From: JAHJDS01 sp964569795
GTDB lineage: Bacteria > Desulfobacterota > Desulfarculia > Desulfarculales > JAHJDS01
Assembly (NCBI GenBank): GCA_964569795.1
Contig: CAZMVB010000003.1
Location: 1-64,000, forward strand
Reading direction: 5' to 3'
DNA length: 64,000 nt
Part shown: one piece after another, positions 48,821 through 57,836 of the stretch
How positions within the stretch are numbered: the first letter of the stretch is position 1
Layout: each line of letters starts with the position of its first letter
Notes under the pieces: generated by a model
The model's input: the letters and a program-made list of their open reading frames with translations, nothing else
Database searches by the model: none
What the model was told of the DNA's origin: nothing
Translations under genes and position numbers: made by a program

Positions 48821-50740
48821 TCAGCCTTTTTTCCCCAGGATCAAGAACAGGCGTCCCAGGGTCGAGCCCATCCAGAAGTCGGACAGGGCGTTGATCTTTT
48901 CGGTGACCGAGACCCCCGCTCCGGACATGGCCCGGGCCGCGGTCAGGTGGAGCAGGGGCACGATCGGCGTCCACCCCCGGGCCTGGGCCCGGAGCACGAC
49001 CCGCCGCAACTGGCTCCGGGCCGAGTGGAGCATGTGGGCCAGCAACTCGGGCCGGGCCACGCCCACGGCCACCCCGGACTTGTCTTTCTTGACGACCAGC
49101 GAGTAATACTTGGCGATGACCAGCGACGAAAAGGCGCACGAGGTGGCCGTCCCGCCCAGAATGGCCGCCGCCTGGTGATAGCCCTTGGGCACGAACCGGG
49201 TCAGCAGCGGCCAGGCCTTGAACGACAGCCAGCTCAACTGGAAGTGATAGTCGTTGCCCAGGAGCCGACTTCTGACAAAACCGGGCAGCTTTTTGAACTG
49301 CTTGGCCAGGGGATCGATGATCGCCTGGTCGATGTAAACCAGGTTCGCCTCCGAGGCCCGGCGCATGGCCCGGGCCCAGAGACCCATCCTCACCATCGGC
49401 GGCAGGGGCGGTCCGGGATGTCCCAGACCGATGTTCAGGATGTCATCGGTCAGGAAAAATATCGTCCGGGCCATGACCGCCAGCCGGGTTCCGGTCAACA
49501 TCCGCGCCAGCACCTTTTTCTTGTCCTTGATCTTGTCCAGGCCCTTGATCTGGTCCTTGAGCCGGAGAAAGACGCCCAGGGCGACGCTGTAATAGCCGTA
49601 GGCCTCGGCCACGGTGATCAGGTCGTTCACGTTTTTGATCTGGGCCGAGTTCAGCCGCTTGAGGAAGGACTCCAGAAAGGCCCCGGTGATGAGATAGCGC
49701 TTGAAGATCTTCTTCGCCCCGGCCAGCCCCTCCCGCTTGAGGGCGATGAGCAGGTAACTGATGTGGGCCCCCAGGTCGGCCGTGAAGGCGGCGGTGAGGC
49801 AGTGGGACGCAGCGGCCATGAGGTGCCCGGCCTGGAAGGCCTTTTGGGCCTTTAACTTGAAGACGTAGGCCCGGCGCCAGATCTGCGCCAGACCCTTCTT
49901 GGCCCCGGCGGGCACGTCCTTGGCGGTCCGGGCCATCCGCTGGATCCGGTCGGCCAGGACCTTTTGCCAGCGCTTATACGAGGCGATGACCGCCTGTTTG
50001 GCCTTGGCCGGCAGGTCCAGCTTCCGGCCGTCGTCGGCGATCCGGGACAGGGGCTGGCCGGTCAGGTGGAAGTAGGCCTGATAGACGTCCTCGACCTCGA
50101 CCAGGACCAGGCCCAGCTGCTTGGCCCGCTGATACAGATCGACCGTCCGGCCGTCTTTGAGCTTTTCCGTCCTGATGCCGGCCGGAATCAGGACCTTTTT
50201 CATGCCCACCCTTTTGGCCCCGGCGAGCTTGTAATAGATGCCGCCCACCGGGCCGATGGTCCCATCGGGGTTGATGGTCCCGGTCATGGTCACCTTGGGC
50301 AGGATATAGCGGCCGGTGATGGCCGCCAGGACCGAGGTCGTCATCAGGCCCCCGGCCGAGGGCCCGTCGATGCGTCCGGCCACGTCATAGGAGATCCGCC
50401 ACCGGGACATGGGCTGGCCGGTGATCAGGGCCGAGACCACGGCCGCCATCCACCCGGCCGCCCGCCACTGGGTCCCCGAGGCCATGAACTCGGACTCGAA
50501 GAAGCCGACCCGGACGTCGCCCGCGTCCGAGGGCTCGACCCGGATGACCATCCGCTTGCTCATCCCGTCGGCCTTTTTGCCGCGGGTGAAATAATACAGC
50601 GGCCAGGCCACCCGGATCCTGACCCTGGAGGCCGCTGGCTGCCGGGCCGGGGCCTGGGACAACCCGACGGCCGGCCAACCGACGACCATTACGAAAAACG
50701 CCGCCAGGCAAACCAATCGTCGCATCCAGCTAGGTTTCAT
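48821..50740 (-). CDS. Exported Lon-like (S16) serine protease
   Basis: 639 residues with a signal peptide (LVCLAAFFVMVVGWPAVG). The S16 domain spans about residues 100-200: the nucleophile Ser in DGPSAGGLMTTSVLAAITGR, the M-T-G-T-I strand and IGPVGGIYYKLAGAKRVGMK, whose Lys completes the Ser-Lys dyad, then VLIPAG. No AAA ATPase domain is present. The 400-residue remainder is helical, lysine-rich and unfamiliar, with possible membrane-like segments. Lon-type proteolytic domains without ATPase occur as secreted or membrane forms; substrate unknown. Divergent from the molybdopterin-binding gene. Confidence 0.8.
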   Translation of the reverse strand: MKPSWMRRLVCLAAFFVMVVGWPAVGLSQAPARQPAASRVRIRVAWPLYYFTRGKKADGMSKRMVIRVEPSDAGDVRVGFFESEFMASGTQWRAAGWMAAVVSALITGQPMSRWRISYDVAGRIDGPSAGGLMTTSVLAAITGRYILPKVTMTGTINPDGTIGPVGGIYYKLAGAKRVGMKKVLIPAGIRTEKLKDGRTVDLYQRAKQLGLVLVEVEDVYQAYFHLTGQPLSRIADDGRKLDLPAKAKQAVIASYKRWQKVLADRIQRMARTAKDVPAGAKKGLAQIWRRAYVFKLKAQKAFQAGHLMAAASHCLTAAFTADLGAHISYLLIALKREGLAGAKKIFKRYLITGAFLESFLKRLNSAQIKNVNDLITVAEAYGYYSVALGVFLRLKDQIKGLDKIKDKKKVLARMLTGTRLAVMARTIFFLTDDILNIGLGHPGPPLPPMVRMGLWARAMRRASEANLVYIDQAIIDPLAKQFKKLPGFVRSRLLGNDYHFQLSWLSFKAWPLLTRFVPKGYHQAAAILGGTATSCAFSSLVIAKYYSLVVKKDKSGVAVGVARPELLAHMLHSARSQLRRVVLRAQARGWTPIVPLLHLTAARAMSGAGVSVTEKINALSDFWMGSTLGRLFLILGKKG

Positions 50741-51001
50741 GGAACCCTCCTGTCCCGGCCTGACCGGCGGCCGTTTCCGTCCCCGGCGGCCCAGCCCATT
50801 CCCGGATCGCTCCCTGAATCTACACCTAAATGGTCACCTTACCGGGCCTCTCTGTCAAGACTTCTGCCGCCGGATCGGCCTCGGCCGGGGGCGGGCCTTG
50901 ACTTCCGTCCGTTCCGCCCGACAATTGAACTGACACCCTGAAGACCCGAACGACCGGGCCGGCCTTGACAAAAAATCATTTTGAGGCGAAAAGTCAAGAC
51001 C

Positions 51002-52075
51002 ATGACTGCATCCGAAAATTCCACTGAATCCGCGGCCTGGCGGACCACCCCGGCCGAGGTGGTTCCCCTGGCCAAGGCGGTAGGCACCGTGCTGGCCCAC
51101 GACGTGACCGAGATCGTGCCCGGACTCAGGAAGGGCCCGGCCTTCAAGAAGGGCCACAAGGTCACCGAGGCCGACATCGAGCATCTGGCCCGGCTGGGCA
51201 AGAAAAACCTGTACGTCCTCCATCTGGGGCCGGATGACCTCCACGAGGACGAGGCCGCCGAGATGATGTTCGAGTCCCTGCGCGGCGAGAACGTCGAGCC
51301 CTCGGGCCCGCCCTCGGAGGGCAAGATCAACTTCGTGGCCGCGGCCGACGGCCTGCTGGTCATCGACGTGGACGCCCTGACCGATTTCAACCGCCTCGAA
51401 GGGGTGATCTGCTCGACCCTGCACACCCACACCCTGGTGCAAAAAGGCCAGGCCGTGGGCGGCACCCGGGCCATTCCACTAGTAATCGGCCGGGAGGCGG
51501 TCGCCGAGGCCTGCCGGCGGGCGGGCGGCGGCGTCATCAAGGTCCTGCCCCTCGAGATCCCCCGGGCCGGCCTGGTCATCACCGGGTCCGAGGTCTATCA
51601 GGGCCTGATCGAGGACAAGTTCGCCCCGGTGATCACCTCGAAAATCGCCGCCCTGGGCGGCGAGGTGACCGAGGCCATCTTTGTCCCGGACGACACCGAG
51701 GCCATCGGCCGGGCCATCGACAAGCACCTCGAGGCCGGGGTCAACCTCATCGTCCTGACCGGCGGGATGAGCGTCGATCCCGACGACGTGACCCGGATGG
51801 CCGTCCGCCGGGCCGGCGGCCAGGACCTGGTTTACGGGTCCCCGGTCCTGCCTGGGGCGATGCTCCTGTGCGGCCGGATCGGCGAGGTGCCGGTCCTGGG
51901 CCTGCCCGCCTGCGTGATGTATTTCCGAACGACCGTCTTTGACCTGGTCTTGCCCCGGGTCCTGGCCGGGCTGACCATCACCCGCGAGGACCTGGCCAAG
52001 CTGGGGCACGGCGGCTTCTGCCAGTCGTGCGCCGAGTGCCTGTGGCCGATGTGTCCCTTCGGAAAAAGCTGCTGA
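51002..52075 (+). CDS. MoeA/MogA-like molybdopterin-binding protein with cysteine-rich tail
   Basis: 357 residues from the ATG at 51002. An N-terminal MoeA-like region (VPLAKAVGTVLAHDVTEIVP) is followed by a molybdopterin-binding domain from about residue 185 (GLVITGSEVYQGLIED, LIVLTGGMSVDPDDVTRMAV, GAMLLCGRIGEVPVLGLPAC). The tail GFCQSCAECLWPMCPFGKSC has five cysteines, enough for a metal site. It probably serves cofactor maturation of a molybdenum hydroxylase such as the one encoded at 36-39.6 kb; that link is inference. The ending resembles proteins from selenium-dependent hydroxylase loci as I recall them. Confidence 0.8.
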   Translation: MTASENSTESAAWRTTPAEVVPLAKAVGTVLAHDVTEIVPGLRKGPAFKKGHKVTEADIEHLARLGKKNLYVLHLGPDDLHEDEAAEMMFESLRGENVEPSGPPSEGKINFVAAADGLLVIDVDALTDFNRLEGVICSTLHTHTLVQKGQAVGGTRAIPLVIGREAVAEACRRAGGGVIKVLPLEIPRAGLVITGSEVYQGLIEDKFAPVITSKIAALGGEVTEAIFVPDDTEAIGRAIDKHLEAGVNLIVLTGGMSVDPDDVTRMAVRRAGGQDLVYGSPVLPGAMLLCGRIGEVPVLGLPACVMYFRTTVFDLVLPRVLAGLTITREDLAKLGHGGFCQSCAECLWPMCPFGKSC

Positions 52076-52083
52076 GTTCGGCC

Positions 52084-52560
52084 GTGCGCCGGGCCGATCA
52101 CGAGATCAATGACCGGGCCGCCATCGAGGCGGTTCTCGACCGGGCCCAATTTTTAACTCTGGGACTGTGCCGGGGGGGCGAGCCCTATACCGTGCCTGTA
52201 TCTTTTGGATTCAGCGACGGCCGGATTTATTTCCACACCGGCGCCAAGGGCCTCAAGATGGACCTCCTCCAGGCCAACCCCCGGGTGTCATTCACGGCCG
52301 TGGTCGATCCGGTCCCGGTCCAGGGCGAGACCGCATGTCAGTGGAACATGGATTATCAGAGCGTCATCGGCCTTGGCCGGGCGCAGGTCGTGACGGACGA
52401 GGCCGAAAAGGTCAGGGGCCTGGCGGCCGTCACCGCCCACTACGCCGGGCCGGGCGATTACGAATTCCCGCCGGACAAGGTCCGGGCGGCGACCGTGGTC
52501 CGGATTGACATCGAGTCGATGACCGGAAAAAGGGGTGCAAACACAGCCATCAGCACCTAA
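52084..52560 (+). CDS. Pyridoxamine-5'-phosphate-oxidase-related flavin protein
   Basis: 158 residues from the GTG at 52084, 8 bases after the molybdopterin-binding gene stop; an upstream GTG at 52027 would overlap that gene. The flavin split-barrel pattern is AQFLTLGLCRGGEPYTVPVSFGF, GRIYFHTGAKGLKMDLLQANP and VSFTAVVD, as in NimA/5-nitroimidazole-resistance-like members. It probably binds FMN or a related flavin and reduces an unknown substrate. Operon with the upstream gene. Composition changes abruptly to AT-rich right after its stop. Confidence 0.85.
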   Translation: MRRADHEINDRAAIEAVLDRAQFLTLGLCRGGEPYTVPVSFGFSDGRIYFHTGAKGLKMDLLQANPRVSFTAVVDPVPVQGETACQWNMDYQSVIGLGRAQVVTDEAEKVRGLAAVTAHYAGPGDYEFPPDKVRAATVVRIDIESMTGKRGANTAIST

Positions 52561-52604
52561 TTTTTATTTAATAAACTGTTGATTCCTGTGGTTCTAATTG
52601 ACTA

Positions 52605-52633
52605 TTGACTATTTATGCCTTTTGTGATAAAAA
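52605..52633 (+). promoter_or_regulatory. Promoter of the AT-rich island gene at 52.7 kb
   Basis: TTGACT (52605-52610), 17 bases, TAAAAA (52628-52633). Confidence 0.5.
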
Positions 52634-52662
52634 AATAATAATACTGCGACGATGGAGATAAC

Positions 52663-53400
52663 ATGAATGTGGTTGACCTGATTTCGTTAATAAGCGCACT
52701 TTTCTCAGTAATATTGAGTGGTATTGCCATCGTACTCGCTCTTTATTTTTATTCCAAGAGTCATGAATTGCATGAAACAGTGACTAGCCTGCTGTCGAGA
52801 ATCGAGGCCTCAACCAGGGCAACTGAATTGGCCTCAAAAGATGTCTTGGCGCCGGTCATTAATACGATTTTGGGCCTCGTTCGGCAGACTTCTCAAAGTC
52901 AAATCGAGACATTGATGAAAATGTTTATTTACCGTACCTGGCCCTCCATTGAGCGAGTAACATCCGCCCAAACGGAGACAGAGAAGAAGGAGGCATCTGA
53001 AAATATTATTAAAGCACTAAATTCCCTGAGCGGAACGCTGAAAGACGAGATTCAGAAATCAATGTCCCCAATTTCATGGGAAGGACTGGAAACACTGACC
53101 AATCACATTGAGAAGCCACCGTTGCCTGGCTCACCCGAATACGATTGGTTACCGTTTGTTAGACGAATTAGAGATTTTGAGAGTAAATATCCATTTCTCT
53201 CTGTAAAATGGCTACGAGAAACTGTGTTTCAAGATGAGCCGCAGACACAACATGCGCTCCAAGCTGCCCTGGATAGTTCAATTCTTGAGACATACCACCA
53301 ACGGAATCCAAAGAATCCTGCTTTTCCGACCCTCTGTTGCCGCTTAAACCGTAACCAGCAGATTGTAAAGAACATTTTGATGGCTATCGGAGACATCTAG
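52663..53400 (+). CDS. Membrane-anchored coiled-coil protein, AT-rich island gene
   Basis: 245 residues (GGAG ahead of the ATG). One N-terminal membrane helix (LISLISALFSVILSGIAIVL, then ALYFY) precedes a long coiled-coil-like helix (SKSHELHETVTSLLSRIEAS and on) and a polar C-terminal domain with W-P-S-I-E-R, PLPGSPEYDWLPFVRRIRDF and CCRLNRNQQIV. I do not recognise the family. Codon use and AT content differ sharply from the flanking GC-rich genes, and it has its own promoter, so it was probably acquired by transfer. Confidence 0.75.
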   Translation: MNVVDLISLISALFSVILSGIAIVLALYFYSKSHELHETVTSLLSRIEASTRATELASKDVLAPVINTILGLVRQTSQSQIETLMKMFIYRTWPSIERVTSAQTETEKKEASENIIKALNSLSGTLKDEIQKSMSPISWEGLETLTNHIEKPPLPGSPEYDWLPFVRRIRDFESKYPFLSVKWLRETVFQDEPQTQHALQAALDSSILETYHQRNPKNPAFPTLCCRLNRNQQIVKNILMAIGDI

Positions 53401-53479
53401 GTGAAATGATGTCTTTTGTAAAAGCGGGCCGGAACAAATATTATTGAGAGGCTGGAGGCACGGGAATTGCGAAAAATAC

Positions 53480-53508
53480 TTGACAAAACAGCCAACGAAG
53501 CCTATAAA
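53480..53508 (+). promoter_or_regulatory. Strong promoter-like sequence
   Basis: TTGACA (53480-53485), exactly 17 bases, TATAAA (53503-53508). What it would transcribe is unclear: a terminator lies 33-70 bases downstream, so it may make a short RNA of about 65 bases, or the match may be chance in AT-rich DNA. Confidence 0.45.
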
Positions 53509-53540
53509 AAGAAATAGTAAAAAGTGAGTGTTTATTAATC

Positions 53541-53580
53541 GACCCTTCGCAGGCTTATTACAAGCCGGGAGGGTCTTTTT
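53541..53580 (+). terminator. Rho-independent terminator at the end of the AT-rich island
   Basis: Outer stem GACCCT/AGGGTC with inner GGCTT/AAGCC, then five T. Confidence 0.8.
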
Positions 53581-53632
53581 GTTGGACTACGTCTATTTTA
53601 TAACCTAAAATCTTTATGTTATGGAGTCTGAC

Positions 53633-54564
53633 ATGCCCCGCCGGTTCATCGACCTGTCCATCCCGCTGACCAATGACATCATCTCCGACCCGCCGGGGAT
53701 GCAGCCCCAGATCACCTACCTGGAACATCAGGGCACGGTCGAGCAGATCGCCGCCTTTTTTCCCGGCCTCAAAAAGGACGACCTGCCCGGCGGCGAGGGC
53801 TGGGCCGTGGAGCAGGTCCAGCTCTCGACCCACAACGGGACCCACCTGGACGCCCCCTGGCATTTNNNNNNNNNNNNNNNNNNNNNNNNNNNNNNNNNNN
53901 NNNNNNNNNNNNNNNNNNNNNNNNNNNNNNNNNNNNNNNNNNNNNNNNNNNNNNNNNNNNNNNNNAGCAGGTCCAGCTCTCGACCCACAACGGGACCCAC
54001 CTGGACGCCCCCTGGCATTTCTCGTCCACCATGGACGGTGGCCGGCCGTCGCTGACCATTGACCAGGTGCCCCTCGAATGGTGCTTCCAGCCCGGGGTCA
54101 AGCTGGACTTCCGGTCATTTGAAGACGGATACGTGGCAACGGCAAAAGACGTTGAAGCCGAACTGGAGCGCATTGGTCACGAGTTACGGCCTTTGGAAAT
54201 CGTGGTGGTCAACACCCGGGCCGGCGAGCGTTTCGGTCAGGACGACTACGTGGCCATCGGGTGCGGCATGGGCCGCGAGGCGACCCTTTTTCTACTAGAG
54301 AAGGGCGTCAGGATCACCGGCACCGACGCCTGGTCCTGGGACGCCCCGTTCGTGCACACCGCCCAGCGCTACGGCCGGGAACACGACCCGAGCGTCATCT
54401 GGGAGGGCCACAAGGCCGGCCGGGAAAAGGGCTACTGTCATCTGGAGAAGCTGCACAACCTGGAAAAACTTCCGGCGGACGGCTTCCAGGTGATCTGCTT
54501 CCCGGTCAAGGTCAAGGGGGCCTCGGCCGGCTGGACCCGGGCGGTGGCCATCATCGATGACTAA
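53633..54564 (+). CDS. Cyclase-family (kynurenine-formamidase-like) metal hydrolase, interrupted by an assembly gap
   Basis: The ATG at 53633 has GGAG 6 bases ahead. The product opens RRFIDLSIPLTNDIISDPPG and has the family metal motif THNGTHLDAPWHF (H-x-G-T-H-x-D). The gene is cut by 100 N, but the 55 bases before and after the gap are identical. Removing one copy plus the N restores one open frame of 258 codons, a normal length for the family. It continues VPLEWCFQPGVKLDF, VVVNTRAGERFGQDDYVAIG and ends in AVAIIDD. The enzyme should hydrolyse an amide or lactone in the cytoplasm; substrate unknown, possibly linked to the catabolic genes around it. Confidence 0.85.
53811..54020. other. False scaffold gap: identical 55-base ends around 100 N
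   Basis: 53811-53865 and 53966-54020 are the same 55 bases with exactly 100 N between them. The total excess is 155 bases, and removing it leaves a frame divisible by three. Confidence 0.92.
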
Positions 54565-54581
54565 CCCCCGAGGCAGCCGAA

Positions 54582-54678
54582 ACGTAGTGGAGGCGGCGAA
54601 CGCGGACGAGGGCCAAAGTCTGGCACAGGCGGTGGTCGCGAATTAGACGGCGCCCACTGGCGCCCGGCCACTGCCGCC
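54582..54678 (+). repeat. Repeat B copy 2
   Basis: Direct, diverged copy of 47027-47122, starting 18 bases after the cyclase gene stop. Contains the same GGCGCCCACTGGCGCC hairpin. Confidence 0.75.
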
Positions 54679-54681
54679 GGG

Positions 54682-54722
54682 GCCAGGCCGCCCCCCTCGC
54701 CTGAAAAGGGAGGCGGCCTGGC
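54682..54722. repeat. GC-rich hairpin next to repeat B copy 2
   Basis: GCCAGGCCGCC/GGCGGCCTGGC, perfect 11-base arms with a 19-base loop; no T run, so not a typical terminator. Confidence 0.6.
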
Positions 54723-54801
54723 GCGCACCCCGACGGGGGCTCGTCTCCAGGATTCAAAAACGATAAACCGAGTTGGGACGCGGCCGAAAGAGGAACATAC
54801 A

Positions 54802-55716
54802 ATGAAGCTGATTACGTTCGAGGACAAGGACGGCCGGCAAAGGCCGGGCGCCCTGCTGGACGATCTTGAGACCGTCGTCGATCTGTCCGCGGAATTCGCC
54901 GACGTGCTGGCCCTGATCGACGGCGGCCAGGCGGCCCTGGACCGGGCCCGGCAAATGGTCGAGGCCCGGGCCGCGACCGTGTCCCTGGACCAGGTGAAGC
55001 TCTCGGCCCCGCTGCCCCTGCCCCGGCAGATCCGGGACTTCATGTGCTTCGAGAAGCACTCCCGCCAGGCCTTTGCCGCCTCGGCCAGGCTCCAGGGCAA
55101 GGAGGTGGACCCGGACAAATACAGGCCGCCCCAGATCTGGTACGACCAGCCGATCTACTACAAGTCCAATCGCTTCTCGGTCATCGGACCGGAGGCGGAC
55201 ATCATCTGGCCGTCCTACGCCAGCCTGATGGACTATGAACTGGAACTGGCGATCGTCATCGGCAAGAAGGGCAAGGACATCCCCCGCGAACAAGCCCGGG
55301 ACTACATCTTTGGTTACACCATCTACAACGACGTCTCGGCCCGGGACGCCCAGGCCCGCGAGATGGCCGCCCGGATGGGCCCGGCCAAGGGCAAGGATTT
55401 CGACACGGGCAACGTCATCGGCCCCTGGCTGGTGACCGCGGACGAGATCCCGGATCCGTACAACCTGACCATGATCGTCCGGGTGAACGATGAGGAGCAG
55501 GGCCGCGGCCTGTCCGGGGACATGTATCACAAGTTCGAGGACATGATCGCCCACGTCTCGAAGTCCGAGACCATCTGGCCCGGCGAACTTTTTGGCTCGG
55601 GCACGGTCGGCGACGGCTGCGGCCTGGAGCATTTAAGGTTTTTGCAGCCCGAGGACGTGGTGGAGCTGGAGATAGAGCACTTGGGGCGATTGCGCAACCG
55701 CCTGATCAAGGACTAG
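54802..55716 (+). CDS. Fumarylacetoacetate-hydrolase (FAH) family protein
   Basis: 304 residues. FAH C-terminal fold with metal ligands: FMCFEKHSRQA, the E-x-E pair in DYELELAIVIGKKGKDI, D in YTIYNDVSARDAQAREMAA, and GNVIGPWLVT with GSGTVGDGCGLEH. Members cleave C-C bonds in beta-diketo acids, hydrate, or decarboxylate oxo acids. It follows the cyclase gene and precedes an acyl-CoA ligase gene on the same strand, so a shared catabolic use is likely. The reaction cannot be read from sequence. Confidence 0.9.
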   Translation: MKLITFEDKDGRQRPGALLDDLETVVDLSAEFADVLALIDGGQAALDRARQMVEARAATVSLDQVKLSAPLPLPRQIRDFMCFEKHSRQAFAASARLQGKEVDPDKYRPPQIWYDQPIYYKSNRFSVIGPEADIIWPSYASLMDYELELAIVIGKKGKDIPREQARDYIFGYTIYNDVSARDAQAREMAARMGPAKGKDFDTGNVIGPWLVTADEIPDPYNLTMIVRVNDEEQGRGLSGDMYHKFEDMIAHVSKSETIWPGELFGSGTVGDGCGLEHLRFLQPEDVVELEIEHLGRLRNRLIKD

Positions 55717-55891
55717 TCGGGTCGCCCCGGTCGGCTCCCCGGTATCATTTAAAAAAATGGGCCGTCGCCAAACCGAGGCCAACCCCCGGCGCGGACGGTT
55801 GACCATTGCCGATCCGGACGGTATGGTAGGACGGCGGGCGTGGGTGATTGAGCCCGGTTTATTCCCGAAAAACTGATCAAGGAGTGTGGCG

Positions 55892-57637
55892 ATGGCGACC
55901 AAACCCTGGCACGGCGAGCGGTGGCCCGACGGCGTTCCCTATGACATCTCGGGCTATGACAAACCGCTTTTTTCCCTGCTGGATGATTCGGCCCGCGACT
56001 ACCCCGGGATGACCTACACCATCTTCCAGGACGCGACCAGGACCTACACCCAGGTCCAGGACGCGGCCAACCGGGTGGCCAATTTTCTGGCCGGCCGCGG
56101 AGTGGCCAAGGGCGACCGGTGCGCCATCTTCCTGCCCAACATCCCCCACTACCCGGAGGTGTTCTTCGGGATCATCAAGTCCGGGGCGGCGGCGGTGACC
56201 TGCAACCCGATGTACACCGTCGGTGAGCTCAACTTCCAGCTCAAGGACTCGGGGGCCAAGGTCCTGTTCGTGATGGACCACCCCCTGTTTTACCGGACGG
56301 CCACCCAGGCCATGGCCGGCACCAACGTCGAGACGGTGGTCGTGTGCAACATCAAGGCCTACCTGCCGGGCTTCAAGGCCTTTTTGGGGGGCTTGCTGGG
56401 GAAGATCCCCCAGGCCAAGGACAAGGACCCGAGCCACGTCATGTTCGACGACGTCCTGGCCCAGAGTTCTCCCCAGCCGCCGGCCGTGGGCCTTGATCCC
56501 CCCGAGGATCTGGCCCTGATCCTGTACACCGGCGGCACCACCGGCGTGCCCAAGGGGGCCTGTCTGACCCATTCGAACCTGGTTTATGACACCATGGCCT
56601 CGACCGAATGGATTCGCCTGGAGCCGGTGGGCGGCGGCCCGCCGGCGCCCGTGGAGCGGGGCGGGGTCCACACCGCCCTGGGCGTTTTGCCCTGGTACCA
56701 CAGCTACGGGCTGACCCTGTGCCTGCTGGGGACGGCTTACACCGGCAACAAGATGGTCTGCATCCCCGACCCCCGGGCCGGAAAGCCGCCCTTCACCGAC
56801 GTCCTGGGCGCGATCCAGAAATACAAGGTGACCACCATGGCCGCCGTGCCGACCATCTACACGGCCATCATCAACCATCCCCTGACCGACAAGTTCGACC
56901 TGACCTCGATCAGGGGCTGCGGCTCGGGCGGGGCGCCCTGTCCGGTGCAGGTCATCAAGCAGTTCGAGGAAAAAACCGGGGCGATCATCTTCGAGGGCTA
57001 CGGCCTGACCGAGACCGGGCCCGTCCTGACCACCAACCCGACCTCTGCCGAGAAGCGCAAGGTCGGCTCGACCGGCCTGCCCATCCCGGGCACGGACATG
57101 AAAATCGTCGATCTGGAGACCGGCCTCACGGAGTTGCCCCTGGGCGAGGAGGGCGAGATCGCCGCCAGCGGGCCCCAGGTGATGAAGGGTTACTGGGGCC
57201 GGCCCGAGGCCGACACCGAGGTTTTCCGGGAGATCGACGGGAAGCGCTTCTTCCTGACCGGCGACATCGGCAAGATGGACCAGGACGGCTTCATCGTCAT
57301 CACCGACCGCAAGAAGGACCTGATCCTGGTCGGAGGCTTCAACGCCTATCCCCGGGAGATCGAGGAGGTCCTCTACACCCACCCGGCCGTGGCCGAGGCG
57401 GCCGTGGTCGGCGTGCCCGATCCCAAGAGCGGCGAGCACGTCAAGGCCTTCATCCAGCTCAAGCCGGGCCAGGAGGCGACCGAGGAGGAGATCATCGCCT
57501 TCTGCAAGGAGCGCCTGGCCGGGTACAAGCGGCCGCGCGAGATCGAGTTCCGCGACGAGCTGCCCAAGAGCCTCATCGGCAAGGTCCTCCGCCGCGTCCT
57601 GCGCGATGAGGAGCGGGCCAAAGCACAGCACGACTGA
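55892..57637 (+). CDS. Long-chain-type acyl-CoA synthetase (AMP-forming)
   Basis: 581 residues from the ATG at 55892 (AAGGAGTG 8 bases upstream). It activates a carboxylic acid via an acyl-adenylate. ANL motifs are complete: ILYTGGTTGVPKGACLTHSN (P-loop), FEGYGLTETGPVL, FLTGDIGKMDQDGFIVITDR and GGFNAYPREIEEVLY, and the C-terminal catalytic lysine in PKSLIGKVLRR. The acid is unknown; a fatty or aromatic acid is plausible. GC-rich, then an abrupt switch to AT-rich sequence after the stop. Confidence 0.93.
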   Translation: MATKPWHGERWPDGVPYDISGYDKPLFSLLDDSARDYPGMTYTIFQDATRTYTQVQDAANRVANFLAGRGVAKGDRCAIFLPNIPHYPEVFFGIIKSGAAAVTCNPMYTVGELNFQLKDSGAKVLFVMDHPLFYRTATQAMAGTNVETVVVCNIKAYLPGFKAFLGGLLGKIPQAKDKDPSHVMFDDVLAQSSPQPPAVGLDPPEDLALILYTGGTTGVPKGACLTHSNLVYDTMASTEWIRLEPVGGGPPAPVERGGVHTALGVLPWYHSYGLTLCLLGTAYTGNKMVCIPDPRAGKPPFTDVLGAIQKYKVTTMAAVPTIYTAIINHPLTDKFDLTSIRGCGSGGAPCPVQVIKQFEEKTGAIIFEGYGLTETGPVLTTNPTSAEKRKVGSTGLPIPGTDMKIVDLETGLTELPLGEEGEIAASGPQVMKGYWGRPEADTEVFREIDGKRFFLTGDIGKMDQDGFIVITDRKKDLILVGGFNAYPREIEEVLYTHPAVAEAAVVGVPDPKSGEHVKAFIQLKPGQEATEEEIIAFCKERLAGYKRPREIEFRDELPKSLIGKVLRRVLRDEERAKAQHD

Positions 57638-57710
57638 GATATTTCCATAACCCCGATCGATAGTAATAACTGTCGGCACGGTTTTGTATCCCAATTAATT
57701 GCAACAAGAC

Positions 57711-57739
57711 TTGACAAAATGAATATGGAATGTTATATA
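57711..57739 (+). promoter_or_regulatory. Consensus promoter of the DUF4236 gene
   Basis: TTGACA (57711-57716), 17 bases, TATATA (57734-57739), about 100 bases upstream of the ATG. Confidence 0.75.
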
Positions 57740-57836
57740 AATAAATAATTAATTAACAGTTTCATTCGCGGCCAGGAAGCACTTATAATGAATCCTGATT
57801 ATTCCCTGCCCGACTTATTGCACCAGGGGGCATTTC

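Noticed and set aside
53410..53517. Short coding-like stretch ending in A-N-E-A-Y-K-K-K
   Set aside because: Only about 25 codons after a stop, no start codon or ribosome site; may be a remnant of an acquired gene but cannot be supported.
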